Source: Pseudomonadota bacterium (GTDB lineage: Bacteria; Pseudomonadota; Alphaproteobacteria; Azospirillales; Azospirillaceae). Taken from it: 64,000 nucleotides of DNA. The notes below the pieces were generated by a model. That model did no database searches and was not told the DNA's origin. It saw nothing but the letters and a program-made list of their open reading frames with translations. The position numbers and the translations under genes were made by a program. The DNA lies in NCBI GenBank assembly GCA_023411035.1, contig JAEYPE010000239.1, forward strand, positions 1-64,000, given 5' to 3'. This document shows, in pieces, positions 8,404 to 15,660 of the stretch (position 1 is the first letter of the stretch; the number at the start of each line of letters is the position of its first letter).

Positions 8404-11061
8404 ATGGACAAAGGCACGCCGAAGGCCATCCGGCTTCAGGACTATCGCCCGCCGGCGCATCTGATCGACACGGTCGACCTGTTCGTCGACCTGGGCGAGG
8501 ATGTCACCACCGTCCGCACGGTGCTGGCGATCCGCCGCAACCCCGACCGTCCGGAGGCGGCGACGGAGCCGCTGTCGCTCGACGGCCAGAGGCTGGAACT
8601 GGTGTCGGTGGCGCTGGACGGGCGGACGCTGGGGCCGGACGAATACACCGTCACGCCAGATCACCTGATCGTGCTGGAGGTGCCGGACAGCTACATGCTG
8701 GAAACCATCGTCCGCATCAAGCCGCAGGAGAACACCGCGCTGGAAGGGCTCTACAAGTCCTCCGGCAACTTCTGCACCCAGTGCGAGGCCGAAGGCTTCC
8801 GCAAGATCACCTATTTCATCGACCGGCCGGACGTGATGGCGCGCTACAGCACCACCATCACCGCGGACAAGGCGCGCTATCCGGTGCTGCTGTCCAACGG
8901 CAACCTCGCCGCTTCCGGCGATCTGGAGGGCGGGCGCCACTGGGCGCGCTGGGAGGATCCGTTCCCCAAGCCCTGCTACCTGTTCGCGCTGGTCGCCGGC
9001 AACCTCGTCCATGGCGAGGACCGGTTCCGCACCGCGTCGGGCCGCGACGTCACGCTGCGCATCTATGTGGAGCCGGGGAACGAGGACAAGATCGACCACG
9101 CCATGCGCTCGCTCATCAAGTCGATGCGCTGGGATGAGGAAGTCTACGGTCTGGAATACGACCTGGACATCTTCAACATCGTCGCGGTCGGCGATTTCAA
9201 CATGGGGGCGATGGAAAACAAGTCGCTCAACATCTTCAACACCAAATACATCCTGGCAAAGCCGGAAACCGCGACCGACACCGATTTCCTCAACATCGAG
9301 GCGGTGGTCGCGCACGAGTATTTCCACAACTGGACCGGCAACCGCGTCACCTGCCGCGACTGGTTCCAGCTGTCGCTGAAGGAAGGGCTGACCGTCTTCC
9401 GCGACCAGGAATTCTCCTCCGACATGCATTCCCGCGCGGTGAAGCGCATCGCCGACGTCCAGGGGCTGCGCACCGTGCAGTTCCAGGAGGATGCCGGGGC
9501 CATGGCCCATCCGGTGCGCCCGGACAGCTATGTCGAGATCAACAACTTCTACACCCCCACGGTCTACAACAAGGGTGCGGAAGTCATCCGCATGATCCAC
9601 ACCCTGCTGGGGCCGGAGAAGTACCGCAAGGGCACCGATCTCTACTTCAAGCGTCATGACGGGCAGGCGGTCACCTGCGACGATTTCGTCGCCGCCATGG
9701 CGGATGCCAGCGGCGTCGACCTGACCCAGTTCCAGCTGTGGTACCGGCAGGCCGGCACGCCGGAACTGGACATCACCGGCAGTCACGACGCGGCGGCGAA
9801 GACCTACACCCTGACGGTCAAACAGACGGTGCCGCCGACGCCGGGCCAGCCGACCAAGCTGCCCATGCACATCCCGCTGGTCGTCGGCCTGCTCGGCCCC
9901 GACGGGCAGGATCTGCCGCTGCGGCTGGAGGGAGAGGAGACGGCCGCCGGCACCAGCCGCATCCTGCACGTCACGGCGGAAAACCAGAGCTTCACCTTCC
10001 GCGACATCCCGGTCCGTCCGGTCCCGTCGCTGCTGCGCGGCTTCTCCGCCCCGGTGAAGCTGAAGTCCGACCTGACCGACGACGATCTCACCTTCCTGAT
10101 GGCGCATGACAGCGACGCCTTCAACCGGTGGGAGGCCGGGCAGATCCTGGGCACCCGCATCCTGCTGGGCCTCGTCGCCGACCGGCAGGCCGGCCGCGAT
10201 CCGGTGCTGCCGGAGGGCTATGCCGACGCCTTCGCCAGGATCCTGGCCGATGCCGACCGCGACCCCGCCTTCGCCGCCCAGGCGCTGGTGCTGCCGACGG
10301 AGGCCTATCTCGGCACCCAGATGGCGGTGGTCGATCCCGAGGCCATCCACGCGGTGCGGGAGTTCGCGCGCAAGACGCTGGCCGGCCGCCTGCGGGCGCA
10401 GTTCCTCGACCTCTACCGCCGCAACAGCAGCCAGGAGCCCTTCTCCGTCGATGCCGACGCCATCGGCAAGCGGGCGCTGAAGAACCTCTGCCTCGCCTAC
10501 CTGATGGCGCTGGAAGACGGCGAGGCGCTGGATCTGTGCCTGACCCAGTACCGCACCGCCAAGGGCATGACCGACGAGATCGCGGCGCTGCAGTTCCTGT
10601 CCAACGCCGCCTCGCCGGAAGGCGACAAGGCGCTGGCCGACTTCTACGAGCGCTGGAAGGGCGAGGCGCTGGTGGTCGACAAATGGTTCGGCGTGCAGGC
10701 GATGTCGCAGCGCGCCGACACCCTGGACCGGGTGACCGCCCTGCTCGGCCATCCCGCCTTCGAGATCAGGAACCCCAACAAGGTCTATGCGCTGATCGGC
10801 GGTTTCGCCAACGGCAACCCGGTCCGCTTCCACGACCGGAGTGGCGCCGGATACCGCTTCCTCGCCGATCAGGTGCTTCGCCTGGACCCGATGAACCCGC
10901 AGGTTGCCGCGCGTCTGATGGGCCCCTTCTCCCGTCTGCGGCGCTATGACGCGGCCCGTCAGGGGCTGATGAAGGCCGAATTGGAGCGGATCGTCGCCAC
11001 TCCGGGCCTGTCGCCAGACGTCTACGAGGTGGCGAGCAAGAGCCTGGCGGCGGCTGGATAG
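8404..11061 (+). CDS. pepN: Aminopeptidase N
   Basis: M1-family zinc aminopeptidase, 885 residues, normal for the proteobacterial PepN subgroup. It removes N-terminal residues from peptides in the cytoplasm. The exopeptidase motif GAMEN is at 268-272. The zinc site HEYFH is at 304-308 with the third ligand E327 (SLKEGL). The Y-containing PTVYNKGAEVIRM stretch follows, and then the C-terminal alpha-solenoid domain. ATG start after an AGACAAGG sequence. It ends just before a cluster of palindromes and a strong bidirectional terminator shared with the convergent cytochrome gene. Confidence 0.97.
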   Translation: MDKGTPKAIRLQDYRPPAHLIDTVDLFVDLGEDVTTVRTVLAIRRNPDRPEAATEPLSLDGQRLELVSVALDGRTLGPDEYTVTPDHLIVLEVPDSYMLETIVRIKPQENTALEGLYKSSGNFCTQCEAEGFRKITYFIDRPDVMARYSTTITADKARYPVLLSNGNLAASGDLEGGRHWARWEDPFPKPCYLFALVAGNLVHGEDRFRTASGRDVTLRIYVEPGNEDKIDHAMRSLIKSMRWDEEVYGLEYDLDIFNIVAVGDFNMGAMENKSLNIFNTKYILAKPETATDTDFLNIEAVVAHEYFHNWTGNRVTCRDWFQLSLKEGLTVFRDQEFSSDMHSRAVKRIADVQGLRTVQFQEDAGAMAHPVRPDSYVEINNFYTPTVYNKGAEVIRMIHTLLGPEKYRKGTDLYFKRHDGQAVTCDDFVAAMADASGVDLTQFQLWYRQAGTPELDITGSHDAAAKTYTLTVKQTVPPTPGQPTKLPMHIPLVVGLLGPDGQDLPLRLEGEETAAGTSRILHVTAENQSFTFRDIPVRPVPSLLRGFSAPVKLKSDLTDDDLTFLMAHDSDAFNRWEAGQILGTRILLGLVADRQAGRDPVLPEGYADAFARILADADRDPAFAAQALVLPTEAYLGTQMAVVDPEAIHAVREFARKTLAGRLRAQFLDLYRRNSSQEPFSVDADAIGKRALKNLCLAYLMALEDGEALDLCLTQYRTAKGMTDEIAALQFLSNAASPEGDKALADFYERWKGEALVVDKWFGVQAMSQRADTLDRVTALLGHPAFEIRNPNKVYALIGGFANGNPVRFHDRSGAGYRFLADQVLRLDPMNPQVAARLMGPFSRLRRYDAARQGLMKAELERIVATPGLSPDVYEVASKSLAAAG

Positions 11062-11072
11062 AGAGCGATCGG

Positions 11073-11160
11073 TTCGGACGGAATCGTCCGAAGCGTGAAT
11101 TGCATGGAAAATCAAAAGGCTGGAGACCATCAGATGCTTCAATGAGCATCCGATGGTCTC
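11073..11160. repeat. Palindromic (REP-like) element after pepN
   Basis: Two inverted repeats lie in tandem: TTCGGACG-GAAT-CGTCCGAA at 11073-11092, and a larger hairpin at 11123-11160. In the larger one GAGACCATC and GATGCT pair with AGCATC and GATGGTCTC across a 6-base loop, with one mismatch. No T-run follows either. The make-up resembles dispersed intergenic palindromes of alphaproteobacteria; only one copy was seen in this window. Confidence 0.55.
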
Positions 11161-11194
11161 GTAGACTCGGCACCAAGGGACGGGGCGCATATGA

Positions 11195-11227
11195 AAAAGG
11201 GCCGGAGGCGACACCTCCGGCCCTTTT
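11195..11227. terminator. Bidirectional rho-independent terminator, pepN / cytochrome c
   Basis: A perfect 14-base-pair stem (AAAAGGGCCGGAGG with its complement) and a 5-base loop. A-run and T-run at the two ends suit termination of pepN (+) and of the convergent cytochrome c gene (-). Confidence 0.88.
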
Positions 11228-11268
11228 CGCCGTCCGCAATTCCCGGCTTTGGGCCGGAGAGTACGGTC

Positions 11269-11649
11269 TTACTTCTGCTCGGCCAGGAAGGCGATCAGGT
11301 CGGCGCGCTTGGCATCGTCCTTCAGGCCGGCATAGGCCATGGTGCCGCCCGGGACGACTTCCTTCGGGGCCTTGATGTAGGCGTCGAGGTTCTCCTGGGT
11401 CCAGGTCAGGCCGCCGGCGGCCTTTTCCTTCATCGGGCCCGAATACCTGAAGCCATCGACCGCGGCGGCTTGGCGGCCGACGACGCCGTGCAGAGACGGG
11501 CCGACCTTGTTCTTGCCCTGCTCGGTGGTGTGGCAGGCCATGCAAGCCTTGAAGACATCCTTGCCGGCAGCCGCATCGGCGGCCTGGGCGGCACCGGCAC
11601 CCGTCACGATCGCGGCCAGGGTGGCTACGCCCATCAACAGCTTCTTCAT
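11269..11649 (-). CDS. Soluble class I cytochrome c (c2/c550 type)
   Basis: A 126-residue precursor with a Sec signal peptide cleaved after AGAAQA (about residue 23), giving a small periplasmic electron carrier. The single haem site is CMACH, and the axial Met is in GGTMAYAG near residue 101. VGPSLHGVVGR and the C-terminal helix LIAFLAEQK are standard for cytochrome c2/c550. The start at MKKLLMG was chosen for its signal peptide; the open frame extends upstream but is not protein-like. Probably shuttles electrons between the bc1 complex and oxidases. Confidence 0.93.
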   Translation of the reverse strand: MKKLLMGVATLAAIVTGAGAAQAADAAAGKDVFKACMACHTTEQGKNKVGPSLHGVVGRQAAAVDGFRYSGPMKEKAAGGLTWTQENLDAYIKAPKEVVPGGTMAYAGLKDDAKRADLIAFLAEQK

Positions 11650-11708
11650 ACTTCGGCTTCCCTTCCGATGGATCGACCGGCCGACGGCGCCGACCGGAAT
11701 CGCGCGGC

Positions 11709-11735
11709 AGCATACACAATCCCGGGGTACGTCAA
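11709..11735 (-). promoter_or_regulatory. Putative promoter of the cytochrome c gene
   Basis: On the minus strand TTGACG (11735-11730) and TATGCT (11714-11709) are 15 bases apart, a little short of optimal. Predicted leader about 55 bases. Confidence 0.35.
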
Positions 11736-11778
11736 ACCCCTTTGATATGGCCGTACGACCAATGAACAATCTGCCACA

Positions 11779-12588
11779 CTAGTGAATCAAGGCAAGCGAT
11801 GCGAGCAGCACCACAACCAAAACAAGTGCAGCCCACGGAACGTAGAAACCGCTGCTTCCGCCGCCCATCGCACCCCCGATCTGGCTGCCGAGCCCGGACG
11901 GCAAAGGCAGCGGGATCTCCGGCGGCGGCTCCGCCATGCGGGCGGCGGGCTTCGGCGCGGGGATCTCGGCGGCTGTCGTGCTGTCGGAGTAGACGGCCGG
12001 CCGGGCGGCCGATTTGACCCCAGCCGGTTCGGCCGCGACCGTGGACGCCGCCGGGGCCGCTTCGGCATCGGACGCGCCCGCATCCGCCGTCACCAGCTCC
12101 GGCGCCGCCTGTTCGGACGCTGCTTCTTCGGACGCTGCTTCGGCCGGCGCCGGTCCGACGATCCGGGTGAAGCGGGTGAAGAACTCGTCCGCCATCTTGC
12201 GGGCGGTGGCGTCGACCAGCCGCGATCCGATCTGCGCCAGCTTGCCGCCGACCTGCGCCTTGGCGGTGTAGGTCAGCAGGGTGGCCCCGCCATCGTCGGA
12301 CAGCGCCACGGTGGCGCCGCCCTTGCCGAATCCGGCGGCGCCGCCCGATCCCTCGCCGGTGATGGTGTAGCCGTTGGGCGGGTCGAGGTCGGACAGCGTG
12401 ACCTTGCCGGAGAACTTGGCGCTGACCGGGCCGACCTTGGCGACGACCTTGGCGGTCATCTCGGTATCGGACTGCCGGACCACCTCCTCGCAGCCGGGGA
12501 TGCACTGTTTCAGGATGTCCGGATCGTTCAGCGCCGCCCACACCGCCTCGCGGCTGGCCTCGATCCGGTGGCTTCCGCTCATGTCCAT
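11779..12588 (-). CDS. CoxG-like SRPBCC protein with C-terminal membrane anchor
   Basis: 269 residues. Residues 1-150 form a CoxG/SRPBCC (START-like) domain: MDMSGSHRIEA...VWAALNDPDILKQCIPGCE, then GPVSAKFSGKVTLSD and QVGGKLAQIGSRLVD. A long Ala/Pro/Glu-rich linker follows, about 150-235, and a single TM helix at the very C-terminus (WAALVLVVVLLASLALI). CoxG proteins tether CO dehydrogenase or related molybdenum hydroxylases to the membrane. No such enzyme is encoded nearby. The start was placed at MDMSG because a GGAGGAG Shine-Dalgarno sits 12 bases upstream. Confidence 0.88.
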   Translation of the reverse strand: MDMSGSHRIEASREAVWAALNDPDILKQCIPGCEEVVRQSDTEMTAKVVAKVGPVSAKFSGKVTLSDLDPPNGYTITGEGSGGAAGFGKGGATVALSDDGGATLLTYTAKAQVGGKLAQIGSRLVDATARKMADEFFTRFTRIVGPAPAEAASEEAASEQAAPELVTADAGASDAEAAPAASTVAAEPAGVKSAARPAVYSDSTTAAEIPAPKPAARMAEPPPEIPLPLPSGLGSQIGGAMGGGSSGFYVPWAALVLVVVLLASLALIH

Positions 12589-12798
12589 GGTTTGTGGCTC
12601 CTCCAACCCTGATGCCAACCCTGATGCGGCCCTTCGCGGGCGTCGGTGCCCCGGCTGCGGCCGGAGAGTCCGGGGCCGGGGTTCGGTTCGAGAATACGGG
12701 ATCGGCCGCCGCCGCGACAGCCCCGACCGCCTCGTCTCTAAGTCTTATGAGAGCGAGGCCCCGGTCTTATGGGCACGCGACCCCGCCGCGCCATGCCC

Positions 12799-13257
12799 TC
12801 AGCCGCGCGGCCCCACGCAGTTGCTGACGATCGGCGTGCAGGCCGACAGCGAGGCGCCCGCCGGGTAGCTGACCTGCTCCACCGTGCCGCGCGGGCCGAG
12901 CACCACCGTCGCCTCGCATCCGGTCGAAGTGCCGCCGCCGACCGGCACCCCGAAGCCGAGGCCGAGCCCCACCCCGCTGCTGCTGCCGAAGCTGCCGGCG
13001 CCGATGCCGATGCTGCTGCCGGGGCTGTAGGCCACCGTCGGGGGCGCCACATAGGTGTAGTATTCCCGGCCCGACGCCGACGCCTGACGATCCGGCACGC
13101 CGGCGCAGGCCAGCAGATCGGCCTTTGACATGCCGATCATGGTGGTCTGGGCGCGCCGCGCCACTTCGGGATCGGGGCCGGTGGCGCAGCCCGCAAGAAT
13201 GGCGGCCGTGCCGCCGAGAAGGATCACCGCAGCGCCCATGCTCCGTACGCGGCCCAT
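12799..13257 (-). CDS. Small lipoprotein (SmpA/OmlA-like motif)
   Basis: A 152-residue lipoprotein precursor with lipobox LAGC (Cys24). After it comes a segment (MIGMSKADLLACAGVPDRQ-SASGREYYTY) resembling the BamE/SmpA-OmlA pattern, in which a short helix ends in a Gly-x-Pro turn. The second half is Gly/Ser-rich (SIGIGAGSFGSSSGVGLGLGFG) and ends in a Cys-containing segment. Such proteins are common and uncharacterised in Azospirillum relatives. ATG start; no operon partner is obvious. Confidence 0.7.
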   Translation of the reverse strand: MGRVRSMGAAVILLGGTAAILAGCATGPDPEVARRAQTTMIGMSKADLLACAGVPDRQASASGREYYTYVAPPTVAYSPGSSIGIGAGSFGSSSGVGLGLGFGVPVGGGTSTGCEATVVLGPRGTVEQVSYPAGASLSACTPIVSNCVGPRG

Positions 13258-13457
13258 GTCTCTTCCTCCACCAGGATATCGTGTCGTTGCCGGGTTCGTC
13301 TCAACCGGTTGATATATGATGTTGAAACCCCGCCGCCGCCCGTCCGTTCCCTTGGGTGCCGGACGCCTCCCGCATGACTGGCGGCATGACGGGCGGGCGG
13401 AGATTTGCTAGGAGTTCCGCCACCCGCCCATCCCAGCACATCAGGACCGCCGACGCC

Positions 13458-13979
13458 ATGGCCGAGCTTACGCCTACCCCCTCCTCTCCCGTCACCGTCC
13501 ATCTGGCGCTCGGCGGCAACATGGGCGACCGCGCCGCCAATCTGGCCGAGGCGATCCGCCGGCTGGGCGAGGCGGTGGAGATCGACGCGCAGTCCGCGCT
13601 CTACGAGACGGCGCCGATGTATGTGACGGACCAGCCGGCCTTCCTCAACATGGCGGTGCGCGGCACGACGCGGCTGGAGCCGCAGGCGCTGCTGCGCTTC
13701 ATCAAGGGGATCGAGTCGACGCTGGGCCGCGATCTGGACGGGCTCCGCTTCGGGCCGCGCCCCATCGACATCGACATTCTGCTCTACGCCGACCGGGTGC
13801 TGGCGGAGCCCGAGCTGGAAATCCCCCACCCCCGCATGGCGGAGCGCGCCTTCGTTCTCTGCCCGCTGGCGGACATCGCCGCCGACGTCCTGCATCCGGT
13901 GCTGAACCGCCGCATCGGCGCGCTGCGCGACGAGGTGCCGGGGCGGGAGACCGTGCTGCGGATCGCCGAAGGGCTCTGA
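13458..13979 (+). CDS. folK: 2-amino-4-hydroxy-6-hydroxymethyldihydropteridine diphosphokinase
   Basis: HPPK, the folate-pathway enzyme that transfers pyrophosphate from ATP to 6-hydroxymethyl-dihydropterin. 173 residues. Family motifs in order: LALGGNMGDR, SALYETAPMYVTDQPAFLNM, the signature LDGLRFGPRPIDIDILLY (metal-binding Asp pair), and IPHPRMAERAFVLCPLADIA. The start at MAELT follows a poor ribosome site; several upstream in-frame ATGs exist, but their codons look non-coding. A FolB-like gene follows about 120 bases downstream. Confidence 0.95.
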   Translation: MAELTPTPSSPVTVHLALGGNMGDRAANLAEAIRRLGEAVEIDAQSALYETAPMYVTDQPAFLNMAVRGTTRLEPQALLRFIKGIESTLGRDLDGLRFGPRPIDIDILLYADRVLAEPELEIPHPRMAERAFVLCPLADIAADVLHPVLNRRIGALRDEVPGRETVLRIAEGL

Positions 13980-14097
13980 CCCCGGGAATCCCTGACCCTG
14001 CGCCGCCGACCGAGTGCGGTGGCAAGCGGCGGCGGCACCGCTTATAGTGCCGGCCAGAATGCAATGCCGGTGGCGGACCGCCGGCCGGGAGAGTGTG

Positions 14098-14505
14098 TTG
14101 TCGGACGATAGCGCAAAACGGGCCTTCATGGTCCAGCCGGGCGGCGCGCCGCTCACCTACACCATCCTGGTGCGCGGCTTCGCCGCGCCGGTCGCCATCG
14201 CCGGCCGCGCCGACCGGCCGCTGGTGTCCTTCGACCTGACGCTGACCGTCACCCATCCCGGCCCCGGCTTTCCCGACGACATCGCCGCCGTGATGTCTTA
14301 CGAGGACATCGTCGAAGACTTGCGCCGTCTTTGTGCCGAATCCGATGTACCCGGCGCGGACTATCTGGCCGGCCGCGCCGCGGAGCTTTGCCTGTCCCAT
14401 GCGAAAGTCCGCCGGGTCCAGGCGGACGTTACGATTCCCGCACCCGACTCCGGCGGTCCCTCCGCCGGGGCAAGCCTGACGCGGGCGCGGCCGGGACAGG
14501 GGTGA
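14098..14505 (+). CDS. Divergent FolB-like (dihydroneopterin aldolase-fold) protein
   Basis: About 135 residues. The T-fold pattern of dihydroneopterin aldolase is visible: TYTILVRGF near the start, SFDLTLTV, the helix VMSYEDIVEDLRRLC with the family Tyr, LAGRAAELCLSH, and the closing strand VRRVQADVTIP. By my alignment the catalytic Glu (E22 of the S. aureus enzyme) and Lys (K100) are both absent. The TTG start is chosen for the GGGAGAG ribosome site 4 bases upstream; GTG at 14095 and ATG at 14128 are alternatives. It follows folK, which supports a pterin link. Confidence 0.7.
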   Translation: MSDDSAKRAFMVQPGGAPLTYTILVRGFAAPVAIAGRADRPLVSFDLTLTVTHPGPGFPDDIAAVMSYEDIVEDLRRLCAESDVPGADYLAGRAAELCLSHAKVRRVQADVTIPAPDSGGPSAGASLTRARPGQG

Positions 14506-14812
14506 ACAGTAACGCCGATGGCCCGCCGACCGGTGGCGGCGCCAACTTTTACTGAATCACGGAAAGATATAGCGCTTATTGACAAAAGGACGGGTGACAA
14601 TACCGCTCCGGCTGCGGTATGGTCACCATATTGTATTTTTAACGCACAATCCGGATCAAAGGGGTATATCCCCGGCGGCCATCCGGATGCCGAAAGCCGA
14701 GACGAGTGCGCAGCAGGGATTAGGCCAATCGCCATTACCGGCTTCGACGGTCCGCCGCCCCCCTTCCGGGACGGCCACGGTTTACGGAAGCCGGACCAAA
14801 AGGGAGGGACGC
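14506..14812. other. Intergenic region with an imperfect dyad
   Basis: No convincing gene. It is more AT-rich than its neighbours. It holds a dyad at 14593-14627 (GGTGAC-A-ATACCG, 9-base loop, CGGTAT-G-GTCACC) followed by ATATTGTATTTTT. This could terminate the FolB-like transcript or act as an operator for the downstream 52-residue gene. Confidence 0.5.
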
Positions 14813-14971
14813 ATGGAAAAGAACACGACGCCGACCCTTTCCGAATTGCTCGCTGATCCGATCGTGATCGCCGTCATGGCACGCGACGGCATCAGCCCCG
14901 ACAGCATTCATCAGCTTTTCGAACGCCTTCGCCGGAGCCGGCGAGTACAGGAGCAGCGGCTCGCCGCCTGA
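14813..14971 (+). CDS. Small hypothetical protein, 52 residues
   Basis: A short gene with a strong AGGGAGGG Shine-Dalgarno 6 bases before ATG. The product is soluble and helical, with a Leu-rich N-terminal half (LSELLADPIVIAVMARDGI) and a basic C-terminus (LFERLRRSRRVQEQRLAA). The pattern DPIV..VMARDGI..D.I..L.. resembles small uncharacterised proteins of Rhodospirillales. No function can be given. The ribosome site is the main evidence that it is translated. Confidence 0.6.
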   Translation: MEKNTTPTLSELLADPIVIAVMARDGISPDSIHQLFERLRRSRRVQEQRLAA

Positions 14972-15268
14972 CCCCGCCGCCTCCCGACCCGACCGCCTGA
15001 CGATCGCGCAGGCGCGGGGACGGAAGGCGACGTGCAAGAAGGCGCGGAGCAGGGCGGCATTCCCGCCCGTCGGCCCGCCCGTCGGCCCTCGTCGGATGGA
15101 ACCGGTTACCGGCCATCCGGCGGCTTCATCCCAGCAGGGAACACTTGAAACCAAAACGCCGCCGAACCGGCATGATGCCCGGAACGGCGGTACTTTGCGT
15201 TTCGGAGTACTCTGCGTTTCGGGACGACGGTTGAGAGAGAGAGTAGAGAGACGGCATCCGCCCTCTCC
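14972..15268. other. Intergenic region with a short direct repeat
   Basis: No gene seen. A 15-base direct repeat TACTTTGCGTTTCGG / TACTCTGCGTTTCGG occurs at 15191-15205 and 15208-15222 (14 of 15 identical). A GA-rich run (gagagagagtagagagac) follows at 15234-15251. It separates the 52-residue gene from the converging response regulator. Confidence 0.45.
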
Positions 15269-15649
15269 TCAGCCCTCCAGAACGCTGCGTACGGTCTCCA
15301 TCACTTCGGCCGGGGTGAAGGGCTTGCGCAGGGTCCGGTGCGCGCCCAGCGCCTCGGCCACCGGCAGCACGTTCAGCGAGGCGCGGGCGCCGCCGCCGGA
15401 GATCGCGATGATCTTCAGCGACGCGGAGGCGCGCCGAAGCTCAATGATCGTCGCCAGCCCTTCTTGGTTCGGCATGAAGATATCGGTGATGACGAGATCG
15501 ACCGGGCGGTCGGGAGGATGGTCGCGGAACCGAGCCATCCCCTCGACCCCGTCGCGGGCGCCGACGGCTTCGTGGCCGGCCACCGTCAGCGTGCGCAGCA
15601 GCACCGTCCGCGCCACGTCGTCGTCATCGATAATGAGAACACTCGCCAT
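15269..15649 (-). CDS. Single-domain response regulator
   Basis: 126 residues, receiver domain only. Acidic pocket DDDD at about residues 8-11, phospho-acceptor Asp in LVITDIFMPN (about residue 54), switch Ser in AISGGG and conserved Lys in RKPF. No output domain, so it would act by protein contact, like CheY. ATG start with GAGGAG Shine-Dalgarno; the GTG further upstream lies inside that site. It starts 11 bases after the RND pump stop, so it is very likely the last gene of the efflux operon. No histidine kinase is adjacent. Confidence 0.9.
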   Translation of the reverse strand: MASVLIIDDDDVARTVLLRTLTVAGHEAVGARDGVEGMARFRDHPPDRPVDLVITDIFMPNQEGLATIIELRRASASLKIIAISGGGARASLNVLPVAEALGAHRTLRKPFTPAEVMETVRSVLEG

Positions 15650-15660
15650 GGCGCGGCTCC

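Noticed and set aside
8230..11214. A very long minus-strand open frame opposite pepN (and similar long antisense frames opposite the RND pump and the SpoIIE-type phosphatase gene)
   Set aside because: These are by-products of GC-biased third codon positions. Their translations are low-complexity Arg/Ala/Gly/His-rich and have no motifs, whereas the opposite strand carries clear families.
11650..11769. Longer form of the cytochrome c protein
   Set aside because: The extra 40 residues would put the signal peptide in the middle of the chain.
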